Source: Stipa capillata (taxonomy: Eukaryota; Streptophyta; Magnoliopsida; Poales; Poaceae). Taken from it: a DNA stretch of 64,000 nt. The stretch's first letter is position 1. Every line of letters starts with the position of its first letter. The translations under genes and the position numbers were made by a program. This document shows, piece after piece, positions 8,541 through 20,990 of this stretch. Where the stretch lies: NCBI GenBank assembly GCA_019208055.1, contig JAGXJF010004003.1, positions 171,451 to 235,450 on the forward strand. Direction: 5' to 3'. A model generated the notes under the pieces. That model had not been told where the DNA came from. It searched no databases and saw only the letters and a program-made list of their open reading frames with translations.

Positions 8541-11495
8541 TTATCGTTTTGTTTTTTGCGCTGTTGTCGCGGGTGTGCGCGCGTGTGCCTGGGTCAGAGA
8601 CAAGTACAGGTGAAGCGGAGGAGATTGCGCATTGTAAGCTGCGCCGAGCTTGGCCGGTGGCGGTGGGGTTGCCCCCTCTGCAGGATGCTTCTGCAGAATG
8701 GAATGTTGTTGCGGGTGAAATTATTAGATTTGATTTTGAAGAGGAGGGAGGAGGATGGCATTGCAATGCGTGTACTGGTAATGCCAAGGCGATCAGAATA
8801 GGAAACCACGGCATCCAGGCAGAGGCAGGGCAGCTGCTGGTGATACTAGTGCTTCTGCTGCGGCAGCTCCTGCTCTGCCTGCGTCTCTTTTGACCGGATT
8901 GGCGAGGAGCGAGCCAAGACCAGCCTCAGCCTCATTAGTGCAGCGGTGCGGCCAACCTCCCTCCTCATCTTGGACTTGGACTGGACTGCTATGTTGTTTG
9001 TTTGCTACCTGATCGCCACCTCTTCTCTCTCTCTCTCTCTCTCTCTCTGTGTCCTGAAAACAGACATAAATCTGTTCTCCTCCAGCTTAGTACTGCACAC
9101 AAGACAGTACTCCATGACACCTGAAAAGCAAACAAAACACCACTGTACGTATGATTCTGATCGCATTGGCATTTACCACCATCACCTTGCTCGACCGACC
9201 CTCTGGGCGAAAGCGTGAATACCTTGCTTACTTGGGTATAATTATTATGGAGTGTGTTGTCTGAAAATTAGTCTAGTGGATAGATTAAAGGATTTGGCGC
9301 TGGAGTATCCGCATCTCGCGCGCGCACCGAGGGGGAAAAAGCGATGGTCGTCGTCGTACGTGGATCGCGCTCTCGCTCGCCGCTACCGTCCACGATATTC
9401 GCTGGCGTGCCGTGCCTAGCCTAGGCAAACACAGAACCGATCCCGGTCCCTGCTTAGCTTACCCGCCTTCCCTTCACGTTACCCCCTTCGAGTCCAGAGA
9501 GATGCCTTTCCTTTACCATTACTAAATACTAATCCTTCTTTTCAGCTAGCTTGACGATGCTTTTGAGCTGTGGCCGATCACGCTTCATGCATGAACCTGA
9601 TCAATTGCTTCAACCGGAATTAATTATAGCTCAGTTGATGGAAGAAAAAATTCAGGGAATGATTGGTGGTGACCTCTCCCTCCACTGACTCTCTGGTCTT
9701 GGTCAAACTGACGCCAACTCCCCAAGTTAAGCAAATGAAATACCATATCCAAAAGCAGAGCTCAAGAACTAAACTATGCGTCTCGAGACCCACCAGAAGG
9801 GGAGCCAAGTTAATTAGGAGGATCGCTCAACAGAAACCTCAATTGATTAATGCTGAAATGGAGCTATAGGGGGAGACCCTTTTGTGGGTATCCACTGAGC
9901 TACATTTTATCTATCTATTTCTCTAAGATAAGGATTATCCTGTGCTTTTTTCTGGGTGCACGGATAGGTTTGTAAAGAGGAGTCTGTAGAGTCCGTTGTT
10001 TGTTTGCCACTGTGCCTTCATTTCGAGCTTTTCGCTGCCTTTCTGACGATGTGCATATCACGGTAGGATCATAGGAGCTAAGGGGAATCCACATTAGAAT
10101 TCGTGCAAAAGAAAGTTGGCATAGCTCATATAGGCTATAAAAATTGCCCTCTAGTACAACGGCAACAACAAGTAGTGCTAATTACCTAAACCGATTCGCA
10201 GGGCACATATATATACTGGCTAAGATTGTAGCTTTTGTTTGCTGCTATTCCTGAACAGCTCCCGAACTCATGTTGTTATTGCGATCCTCTTGCGTTCTTC
10301 CTTTTCAACTATGCTTGGGTCTCCTTCCATGTTTGCATGGTCAATTTCTTCTCCCCCGCTTTTGGATGCTGCTGGTGTGGTAGTAGTGGAAGTGGTGGTG
10401 GGTACCGATGCTTGCTGATCTCCTTGTCTTTGAATGCAACTTTGTCTTTTGGACACCCACCACTGCACTGCACTACACTGTCCTGGAACAATGACCTAGC
10501 AAAGTAGCAAGCCTGCGCCTCTCCTCTCTTCTCCGGCTGCCTGCTCGTGCTCTCTCTCTCTCTCTCTCTCATCATGGCTATGGAACTATATGCCTAGATG
10601 GTATATGCACGCCCATTAGGGAGCAGAGGCAGTACTAAACGAGAGAGAGATAAATAAAAGGGCTATGCATGTGTGAGCAAGGTCTGAATGCCGGGAGCAA
10701 GGTTTATATATACCAAGTTCAGTACAACGATATTGTACCTAAAATTAAATTGCTCCGCTGGTCCGTCCGTGTTCGTACGATCTGGGTGGTCCCTGGTACG
10801 TACGTGTCTCGTGCCTCTCTTTTTTTCCCTTTTCTTTTCTCATGTGCAACTTTGCCGAGCTCCCCAATAGTAATTAAGAGCGGCTTGATCCATGGAGAGA
10901 TGGATTGGAAACCACATGGTTGCAGTTCTAGAACTCGATCGAGTGGAGTGGCCCTCACATGAGCCGATTGAGGCGACAAGCTGGCATCACATGCGAATCG
11001 AGAGTAGGAGAATCCATGAACCATGCATCTTTCTTTTCTTCTTTAACAATCTTCTGAACTTTATCCTATGGTTGACTCAATCTCACTGTTCAGGCAGTTC
11101 ATCCTGGTGTATAAATGGGACAAGGCCCATTTGTTACTTTGCTGCAAAAGGGTTGATGCTCCATGGGCTGAATTAGTCCAGACTTGACCAGAAAACTGGA
11201 CTATCAGCCCATGAGACTTTCACCCACGGCCCAAAAGAATGTTATACTAGTACTACCTGAATCAAGAATAATTAATGTAGAGAAGCACGTAACAACAAGA
11301 ACAATCTAAATTTAAGAAGCCTGAGTCGAAATGTATCGGCGATGTACGAAACAACAGTACACCCGCATTATCACACACAATGTTCTGAGATAGTGATGAC
11401 TCACATGTTCAATTCAACGCGACATAACAAGCTAAATGCTCAATGTAAATGACAAGGCCCTTCTACTTCGATTACAAGTGCAAATCCCGTCATAA
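8541..11495. repeat. Convergent intergenic region with CT microsatellites and a hairpin
   Basis: No gene is supported; the open frames are short and unlike any family I know. It contains a (TC)n microsatellite at about 9024-9048, another at about 10551-10570, and an imperfect palindrome at 11163-11212 whose arms read ATGGGCTGA...AGTCCAG and its complement. The last part, next to 11495, should hold the 3' untranslated region of the bHLH gene on the minus strand. Confidence 0.5.
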
Positions 11496-14400
11496 TTAGT
11501 CGGAGAGCCAAACCATTATCTCTGACACCGCCAGCTTGTATATCTCCTCGGACGCCATATTATTTCCTAACTGTCTGCTCGCCCCATTGACCTGTTTATA
11601 GAAAAGACCTTATATTCAACGAATGCTCATGTAAAATATTTAATATTTATCAAGTGATGTTTGCTTTTGTCAAGAATTTATATGACCATGCTAAATGAAA
11701 AATACATAAAAACATAATAGCATAACAAAAAAAGAAACACACACAAAAGAACTTGCTGTAAAATCATAAATAAACTAATGATCTCAGCCTTGTAACTGCT
11801 TTACTTCATTCGACCATAGTTCAAAATTATTCCCTGTTGATATCGACTCTGCACTCCGTACATATTTTATACTCCCGAGATAAATAGTCTTGCATGGCTT
11901 GTTTGAGTTAAGGTTGTGAGCTGAAATTCCATTTAATTCAACCTCCTTGACGTTTTGCACTAGGTTAACTCCTCCAAGTCATAGTTTCCATCCATATATA
12001 CTCCTAATAGTAGATGCTCGTCATTTCTGAAATATGCTTAGCTCCTTTCCCATGTCAATGCATATAAGGATACAACTAGAGCACCTATGTGTTCTTTATT
12101 CTTATGGCCTACCAACTTTTTGATTTTCTTTTACATGGTTAGCTTAATATTTTTTCACTTCTATATGTATCATTCATAACTAAATTATGTCATGTAATTC
12201 AAGAAATTCAGAAAATTCAACTAATATATTTAAGTTACCATCTGGATTGTTTCAAAATAAATCATCCAAAAATATGGTGGTTGCCACTTGCATGCAGTCT
12301 TACTCTCTCTGTTGTAAAATACATGATGTTTTAGATATGAATATAATCTCCAAGATACAACATTGTGCGCTACCTTTGGTATGAATATATTATTGAAAAG
12401 TTAAAAATTTACAGGATAATGAAATGTTATAGCTTAAGATATCATCTCAATTTAACAAAATTACTAGCTTAAAGGTCAATACTTACCATTACTTTCATAA
12501 GCCTACGAAAGAGTTCAAGAATTACCATTAGTCAACCCCTGGGTTACCATCCCTAGTTTCAACGAAGTACTAACCCAAAACTAAAAACGAAAATTTCCAT
12601 TTTACAACTCCTAGATATCGAGTTTATTCGGATATACCCCTAAGACAAAATTGGCATACCTAACCCCTCAATGTTTCGATATTGCCCTCAGCTCCCTTAC
12701 CCCGTCTGGGACCTTGGTTTTGTTGACATGGTCAATGATTTAGGCGGCTTTGGCCATAGAACACAAATTAATAAAAATAAGAAAAGCCACCATGGATGTG
12801 GTGGTATCAGCCATGGTAGGGTTTGGTCAAGCTCGGGATCTAAGTTTGAAGTGGGGATGACTAGTGCAGAGAAGGTGTAAAACATAACCATGGAAACCAT
12901 ATATGCTGAGTCAATTTGTCATGTTGGCTGCAAGGAATAGGCGCTATGCTGCGCCGGCGATGACAATGGGTGGCGGTGGCCATGGGTGACCATGTCCCTG
13001 GTGCACGAGCCATGTGGAGATAAAATTGAAGGTGGGTAAAGAAGTGAGAGATGAAGTAGCAGGGAAGAATTGCTCCATAATTCATCATGGACGAACATCT
13101 AAGCACGCCGGGGGTGACCGAAATCGAGGAAGCATGCGTCAGATCTAGCGTTCTAGGGTGCGGGAACTCCAATTGCCTGTTCCGTCGCGTGTGTTGTTAA
13201 TCCTAAAGAGTATTATCTAATCAATTGGATCAGAGAAACATTTTACTTTCACTTATTGTTTACCCGCACCCTTTTCACATTGTGAGTTGGTTGAATCTGT
13301 CCTATGGCATGTCCCACGTGCCATGGCTATGCGCTGGCTTCTAACGTTTAAAAAGGAAAAAGAAATACATTACGCCCTAAACAGCTTCCTCATATCCCTC
13401 TCTACTCGCATCAAGCTTGCACTCAGCCGATTGTTTCGTCCTTCATAGACTCGCGCGCAACTCAACAAATCAACGAAGCCACTCGGCATTACTCGTAGTC
13501 CCTGTCACCTGATGGTCAAGTGCCTGTGTGCATGTATAGCCAAATTTGCACATGAGTGCGTGGTATTTTTTTCATATATATAAAAATAGAAACATCCATT
13601 TGTCTTATGTTTCTACGAAGAAAACTTCTACGCAGTTGGGAGGTTTTGTTGCGACTCAACCATGGTACGGCCGATTAGTAATACCGTTCTAAAAGAAAGT
13701 GGTTGGTATTACCAATTATACACTTGATGGTAGTTTCGACATTGTAATGTGATCTAGGTTAGTATGAAATGATAAGGTTGACGTCGTCGAATATTACATC
13801 ATGTTCCGATGAGGTGGTCCTTAAACATATGTAAGCAACAAAACATTACTCTACCAAGCAGTTCGCAGAATATAATTTTATAATACGCATTAGACGATAT
13901 ACGCTATCAAATAAGATAAGAGACATCTACTACATATCAAAAGCAGAATATAATAAAAAAAATAGAGAGACTAGAAATTCCGCCATTTTATTATTAGTGG
14001 ACCACAACCAATGGATCTTCATAACTGTACCTAAACAGATCACAGCCGATAGATTTTCATAACTATATCTAAACAGATCACAGTCGATAGGTCTTCATAA
14101 CTGTACCTAAACAAATCATACCCGATAGATCTCCATTACTGCACTAGACAGATCACAACTGATAGATCTTCATAACTATACCTAAACAGTTTAGATCACA
14201 ACCGATAGATTATCATAATTGTACTTAAACAAATAGCATCTAATAGATCATCATAACTATACCTAAATCTCATGATCTGAACTTTCATTTCCCGTACTGA
14301 TCTAATATCACGCGTACGAGTAAAAAAATTAAAGATAATTAAAAATATTTCCCACGCAATTGCACGCGACGCTGTGCTAGTTATAGGATAACAGGAAGAC

Positions 14401-15784
14401 CATTAGAGTATAGTCCCACCACAACCAAGATCACATGTATTCCCCTTTCCCCCTAATGTTCAGACAGGAGCTCTATCGATTCTATTTAGGAGAAGGGCAA
14501 GTACATTGTAGCCTTGAATTTAGTTGTTTTTAGCTTGAAGGCTCAGCTCTAAAGTAATCTCTTACTACTATTTTTCCACTTATATAAGCCTTGCAAACTA
14601 CTCGGTTCAAAAATGTAAGTTATTTTTTTTGACCTATTACGGTATCCAATGCAAAATTCTGACTATTATTTTTACCATAAGTTATAAAAAATATTAAAAA
14701 TTTTACAGTATGAAAGTTTGCAAAACGAATATAATAACATTATTTTTAAAGAGTGAATCATTGTATTTTTACTCGTATTATTAGTCAAAATTTTAAAAAG
14801 CTGAGTGCACACATTTTAGGATGACATAATTTCAAATGGTGGTATTAACAACCTCGACCAAAACCCCACAATCTAGAGGGTTTACTTACGCGAGTGTGGA
14901 TGGTGAACATGCTTCGGGAGCTGTCAAACGCGATCCCCGATGTGACCACGTCAATCCTGTGCTTCTCGAGCACGGCCGCCACCATCGTCAGCACGCCCGG
15001 GCGCCGCGCCACGCATACGTTGATGTATGCGTCATCCCCCGTTACGCTCAGCACGACGTTCGGGCCCGACCACGTCTGGAGCCCCACCGGCGCTGGTGAC
15101 GCGGTCACCGCGCCCGCAGGTGGCACCGGTGCCAGCCTCCGTCGGCCAGATCCCACCAACCGGCAGGACCGGCTGCAGCGACTCCACGGCGGCAGGCGGT
15201 GGCACCGCCGACAAGGAGACCCCACCGTGGGCTGCACCGCGCTGTCCTCGCACGAGCTCCATCTCCAGCTTGCGCTTCTCTAGCTCGCTCAGCGTCACCT
15301 CCAGGCTCTTGATGTAGTGTATTGCTTCCATCACGATGCTCGACTTGTCAATCTGAAACATCAAAACACTAGTGAGCAGTGTACAGTGACCAATCCTGCA
15401 TGTGGAAAGCCCTAACAAGGTACGAGTCTATCTCACCTTGTCGGGGAGGCTGGGGAGGAGGCCATGCAACTTGGTGAACATCTCGCTCATCCGCTTCCGC
15501 CTCTCACGCTCCGTAATGATGTGCACCTCTCTGTCACCGCGGCGGCTGCCTGCCCTGCCATCCTTGGCAGCTACAACGTGTGCTGTGCTCTTAGCCTTAG
15601 ATTCACCTTCTTCTCCTTCTGTTTTGGCGACGCCCTTCCCCTTGTCAAAGGAACCCGCGCCGACCAGGCTGCCGGTCTTCGACCCGTCGCCGTTGCTGTC
15701 CTTACCGGGGCTCATGGAGTCGGAGCTGGTCGCTGGTGATGCGTTGTTGTTATTGTCGTTCGACTTGGTGGTTTCTTGATCCAT
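11496..15784 (-). CDS. bHLH95/ZHOUPI-type transcription factor, one frameshift
   Basis: Three coding exons on the minus strand: 15784-15437, 15352-14890 and 11591-11496. Donors GTGAGA and GTAAGT and the acceptors ending CAG fit, and all junctions are phase 0. Exon 1 (116 aa) has a Ser/Asn-rich start. The basic region HIITERERRKRM is at 88-99, with the H-E-R residues that contact E-box/G-box DNA, and helix 1 ends PSLPDK. Exon 2 opens with the loop and helix 2 (DKSSIVMEAIHYIKSLE). It ends in the ACT-like dimer region (LQTWSGPNVV, INVCVARRPGVLTM, IDVVT). The last exon encodes EEIYKLAVSEIMVWLSD, the family's C-terminal signature. Exon 2 is 463 bp, one base too many, so helix 2 and the ACT-like region lie in different frames; the break is probably at a G run near 15150. 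The family acts in the nucleus; Arabidopsis ZHOUPI controls endosperm breakdown. The clade is a good match; exact orthology is not proven. Confidence 0.82.
11592..14889 (-). other. Large second intron of the bHLH gene
   Basis: A 3298-bp intron with a perfect GTAAGT donor (14889-14884) and a CAG acceptor (11594-11592). It is AT-rich and contains no supported gene. Open frames such as 12671-12880 and 12861-13172 look random. It holds the 38-bp tandem array at about 13995-14275. No transposon termini with target duplications were found in it. Confidence 0.7.
13995..14275. repeat. Tandem array of a 38-bp unit in the bHLH intron
   Basis: About seven imperfect copies share the core GATAGATCTTCATAACT followed by a CTAAACA and GATCACA segment. 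Copies drift in length (one has an inserted GTTTA) and in base, so the array is old. The consensus period is 38 bp. It is AT-rich and non-coding. Confidence 0.8.
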
Positions 15785-16039
15785 GGCGCAAAACCAATCA
15801 GGGTTATGGAATATGTATCAGGAGAGAAGGCTTGATATGAAATATTTGATTCGTGAAATAGCTCTTTTTCTCGCTTTAAGAAATGACGCGCAACGCTTTT
15901 GCGTGTTCCCCAAAGAACGAAGTGCTGTTTCGTGTTTGTCAGAATGTACAAAATTACCATACGTACTTTTGCTGAATTTTCTCTCTCTCCATCTCTAGAT
16001 TATAGCTGCCAAAAATATGTAACGTCTGATAGCTAGCTG

Positions 16040-16060
16040 GCTCACGCTTATATTGGCAGA
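16040..16060 (-). promoter_or_regulatory. TATA-like element upstream of the bHLH gene
   Basis: On the minus strand the sequence reads CCAATATAAGCGTGAG, with AATATAAG as a plausible TATA box about 265 bp upstream of the start codon at 15784. It leaves a leader of normal length. No other core element is clear. Confidence 0.4.
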
Positions 16061-16173
16061 TCCGTTGAATTTACAGCCTGCTCATTCATTTCAGTAAAAA
16101 TTAATGAAGGCAAATCAAACAATTTTTTCTGCATGATGATCTCCATTCCAATTGCTCAGTCAATAGATCTCTA

Positions 16174-16547
16174 TAAGGGCAGTCCCAATGTTCAAATTCA
16201 GCTGTCTCTTAAGTCATGTCACCTAGGCAAAAAGCTTATGTGGCAGGGTAGTTATGGAGGAAAGAGAAGGAAACTGTCTCTTAATTTGGAACCGGCTCTT
16301 AGCGGTATAATCGATGTAAATTAATTCTTGAGTGATCCTATGTGGCTCATACATGTACTACTATGTACTAGAACTATGCCACAAATAGGTTACAAATGTT
16401 AAAAATGGTAGTATAGATTATAAAATATAATAAATGAGAATATTTTAGATACAATACTAAGGTACAAGTCATTGAGAATGTTGTACTAAACAGTTATTTA
16501 ATGTAATAAAATACAAACTAAGATACAATGCATTGGGAGTGCCCTAA
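16174..16547. mobile_element. Tourist-like MITE (PIF/Harbinger type)
   Basis: The element spans 16177-16544 (368 bp). It starts GGGCAGTCCCAATG and ends with the near-perfect complement CATTGGGAGTGCCC. It is flanked by TAA at 16174-16176 and 16545-16547, the 3-bp target duplication of PIF/Harbinger MITEs. The interior is AT-rich and non-coding. It lies about 400 bp upstream of the bHLH start codon, within its upstream region. Confidence 0.85.
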
Positions 16548-18250
16548 TAATACGCCATTTAGTACTACTCCATATTCCATATTAGCATTTTACAAATAAT
16601 TGCTTAACTGCGAGCACCTATTAATCGGCACGCCAACTCTCATATATATTTCAGCCATCTTTCTGAACTTCCAATAGATCAGTCTGTTTAGACTGCGATT
16701 ATGTCGATTCACATGCAGTAAATACACATCCTACTTTATTACTAATTGATGGCTACACAGTAATTCCATTCTTCAGCAAAGGAGAGCGGTAACAGAATCA
16801 ATCATTTCTTCAGCACAGTTTGAACAACAAAGTGCAGCTGCAAGAGTACAAATTATGTTCACGCTTTACAGATAGAGCGCAGCATTTCATTCATGCATGG
16901 CATCCAACTATTTACCTTTTTATATCCTACCAACATTTGGCGTATTTCACTGGGTAACGGCAAAGGCTTTCTCATTTTCATTTGGCCTGGCGCGTAACTG
17001 ATAAAAAGCCTGTATATAGCACAAGCAAGGATTACATGAAGGGTTAAGACAAAACACAATAGCTTATCATCAAATGACGTTAGCTAAATGGCTAACCAGT
17101 CAGCCAAGTGTTTTATCCTCCTAAAGGCATTTTGGAATAATTTCTATTGCTGGTTTTGACCAAACGTAGCTGAGGTGGTCGGCCTTGTTGGCTGTCGCTG
17201 GCGATTGCGAGGAATGCAATCTGTGGATTTGTGGTAGCCGTTCGATTGTGGTGATTAATCAACTGTTGAGATTTTTTACGAACACCGAAAAGCTTTATAT
17301 GTCGATGTGTTAGATAGAATAAGAAGTGCCATACAATGGGAGGTTGCCTCGTGGATCGTGCAGCAATCCCTCTGGAACGGCTACTTGGGCTCGGCACCAC
17401 CGTTGAAACCATTTTTACAAGCTTCTACGCTCTATGGAAAAGAACCCATCTCCAAATCGAGTTCAATACAGACAAACTGGCCGTCTTCCAAGGTATGACA
17501 CTCTCTTCTCAAACTTGTGCCATGCTGTTTTGCTTGTCGTTAAGCACCCGGGCATGCGTTTTCACTCCTTCCACAGTTACCAAACTACAAGGAGGCGCAC
17601 CGTCGAGTTGAAACCTCTCTATGTCTTCCGGAGACACTCGCGACTTTGCAACAGCGGAGATCAAGAGGCGATTGATGATAGAAAGATACTGAGCTCAAAA
17701 TAAAAATTTCCAAGTTCTCACGAGCATCTGTCTATCTATATCATCTGATTCCCTGGACTCGCCAAGTGATAGCATGAATGCAGTAGTTGGACCCATTATT
17801 GCAGTAAGATAAGTGGCCACAACGTTTTTCACGGTTATTCTTGCACACATCGCACTGGCCAGGACGCCACGGTTGATCGTGCTCAAGTTTTACCCGCAAA
17901 AAAAGAAGATAAAAAAACACGTACTCCTCCCTATCGATCTCTCTTACTCTCTTTTTTAGGGGAAATTAAAGCTTTCATTAATCATGCGGTAAAACATCTG
18001 CCGCAAGGGGGCTTAAATGAAAATCTGGACTCGACACGAGCCACCCTAGAGGTTCAATGATAGTACAAAGAAATTTGGCATAACACCAATCCACATTATT
18101 AAGAGCCACTTAGCAATATAATATCGAAACTCCCTTCTCTCTCTTTTCTAGCAAAGTCTCGGCACGCCGTAGCCTCCACCGTGCCTCTTCCCTTCCTCAC
18201 CTCACCGGTCGCCCCCTTGAAGATCCGCAAGATCGATAGCTAAACATTAC
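16548..18250. other. Intergenic, no supported gene
   Basis: Frames at 17113-17412 (-), 17307-17498 (+) and 17434-17703 (+) are overlapping and unlike any known family. The stretch at about 17950-18010 (GCTTTCATTAATCATGCGG) resembles the 3' end of plant LINE copies, but there is no accompanying coding sequence, so I do not call an element. Confidence 0.35.
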
Positions 18251-20990
18251 CAACAAAATAGCGACGTTGGTGGGGGTGCTGCTCTAGAGTCAATACGGTA
18301 AAGGCGTTGAGATGAGGTTGCCGAATCTCCCATTTTAGGATGCGGTTGGCTTCGAGAAACATAACACTCATGGGGCCACAAAATAAACAGGTGACACCGT
18401 TGAAGTGACTTAGGTGGTGATCTGCACCAGTAGATGCTGGTGACCAGATCACTATAGTATTTTCCCTATAGAGCTTTACAAGTTGATCTACCCGACATGA
18501 GCAAATGAAAGCTATCTCCCTTTCTACAACTACACTTGTCATTTAACGTAGACACGCTTGCACTAGAATCGTGGTTCTGAAATAATCTACTTTAGAGTTG
18601 CGGAACAAGTGATACACTAGAATAAGAACTAAAACAAGCACTAAAAGCAACTAAACATGGGAGATACATAGGAGGAAGAGAGAGGATGGTGGAGATGTTG
18701 ACGGCGTGGTGGAGTGGGTGGCACCAGGCCAGGACCGCGCCGGGTGTGGGAGGTGGCTCCCTTTCTTCTTCTTCTTCTCTTCTTCTCTTTCTTGGACCTT
18801 CCTTATAGGTTGTAGATTGGTTCTTGCAGGTGTGGAGGTGTGTAGATGTGTTCTTGCACAAGCTTTGATGGGATTAAGTCCCGGTTACACTTTTGGTGAT
18901 GATATATATGCTCTCGCGTCCTCTCCATCATTAATCTCTTCCCTACCTTTCATCCAAGGGCCAAGAGATCGATTAGACCCTTCCAATATCTTTCTTATCT
19001 TTAAAGGAATCCAAGGAAACAGACTGTGTTCAAATCGAAGTTGAAACGGGAAAGTTATGATGTTTCTCGTGGCTCAATCGCGTGAAACCTGGTACGGGTG
19101 AGCAGTACAGGGAAAGTTATGATGTTTTTTGTGGCCCCAAAACCTGGTACGGGTGAGCAGTACGGGCCATACCTTATCCCACTTATGCTGTTGTTTTCAG
19201 CTCAAAGTAGGGTTTAGTATTTTGGCCACAAAATTTGCATATGGACTATAACACTCGAGATATCAACCAACCCGAAATGCTACCACACTAAAATAAAATC
19301 TATTAAATCTAGAAAAAGTTGTAAAATTTCGGTAGTCTCTTTTATTTATAAGGACTCCATGATATGCATTTAACAATATATAACACAATTAACACAAGAT
19401 ATAATCAATCACGTAGTTATAAGTAGCATAAGACTGTAACCAAGCACATAATTCATAATACCAACACAACCACATAATAAGCTATATATATAACCATAAG
19501 ATACCAACGCTATAACATATATGACCAGTTATAGGACTAAGCAACTATAAATGTATGAGCTAGCATGTGAGAAGTATGTGAATTAAGTGACACGTCAATT
19601 GGAAGGTGTGCTACTTCCTCCCATGCATGCTGCTACTCTAGTTACCTAAGACAAAATAAAATCAATAAAGAAAATAAGAGCGAGTAAAGAATACTCGATC
19701 AAATACAGTTTAAAGCCTTAAGAACAACAGTCTTTTTTCAAGTAGATTTCAGCTGAACACCAATGTCTTGCAAAGTCAACGAGTATCAAATAAAATAATT
19801 TCAGGAGCATTATGGAGTAGTCTCATCGATGATTCTTACCGGTCTAGTTCAAGCACAACGAACTAACTCACATGTGAATGATTCTCACCAATCTCACTGG
19901 ACTACTCAACATAGAGTAGTTCTCACCGCACCTGCCTTAAATAATCATAACATAGTAATGCGGAATATCAAATGAATCATCGACCAAGAACACAAGAGCA
20001 ACCAATAATAGGCAATCATACAACAAGATGGTCATCATGTACCTGCCTTAAACCAATGACCAAATCGAAGAATTACCCTCGGCTCCGAGACCTCCCGAAC
20101 CTGTGAAAAACCTCTCTTAGCACTAACTCAAAATATCCACGATAATTAAAAGCTAAAGAACAACTTTTGGGTACTTTCTCTTTTCTAATCCCTCACTGTT
20201 ATTTATGTATCTTTATTATATATCTCCAAATTAACCAAATAGATACTCTATGGATATCTAAAAAAAACTCGTCATCAAGACCTCTTAATTAAGCTCAATA
20301 GATCTCAATCCCGTAAAAAATTGCATAATAGTAACAAAATTTTGGCTATAACTTTTAAACCACAACTCTGATTTAAGAAATTTTGGTGTTGTTGGAAAGC
20401 TTACAATGAAACATACAACTTTCGTTTTGGGCTTAACACGAAATTTTGGACCAATTGATACCAATTCTACGATTAACCTCGTTGCTCAGAAATTTCAAAC
20501 CTAGATTGAATACCGAGCACGTTTTCCTCTAATTCATACATCAATTCATTATCTAGGGACTATGTAGAGGTTACTGTTGAAGCGAAGATCACGAATTTAG
20601 TGAGAATGTGACGATCTTTTCTTTTCCTCTTCGTCTTCCTCCATCTCCACCATTTTCTTGTTTACTATCTTCTCCTTTAGCTCTCCACGTAACATGAATT
20701 AAATACATGGAAACTCCCTGGTAGATACCGTTGGGTGGACTTCGTAGAAATCAAAAGTTGATTAAATCAGCTCTGTTTCATGCGTGATGTTGAACCTCGG
20801 GACTTGATGTGTCGAAAGCAAGTTTTCTTTTTTTCATCTTTTCGCTGCCTTGGTCTGGCTTCTGCTGTGCAGCGGCGGCGGCTTTGGAGGTATCAGCCTA
20901 GGGCAAGGGGTGGCTGGTCGTGGTGGCTACGGCGACTTGCGGGGGGCGCAGGGGCTCAAGTGTGGGTCGGTGGAGGCTGCCTCCATGAAC
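18250..20990. repeat. Repeat-derived intergenic sequence
   Basis: No gene is supported. A block of about 60 bp with GGGAAAGTTATGATGTTT and ACCTGGTACGGGTGAGCAG occurs twice in direct order (about 19047-19104 and 19110-19167). From about 19270 to 19700 the sequence is homologous in the same orientation to about 28700-29120 (shared TCTAGAAAA, a TTTATAAGGAC/TTTACAAGGAC block, CTAGCA.GTGA, CTCCCATGCATG). Both are therefore copies of one dispersed repeat, probably part of an LTR retrotransposon. Open frames at 18592-18861 and 20780-21004 look compositional. Confidence 0.5.

Noticed and set aside
14836..15779. Plus-strand frames opposite the bHLH exons
   Set aside because: Shadows of the bHLH coding sequence on the other strand; the minus frames have splice sites and the bHLH motifs.
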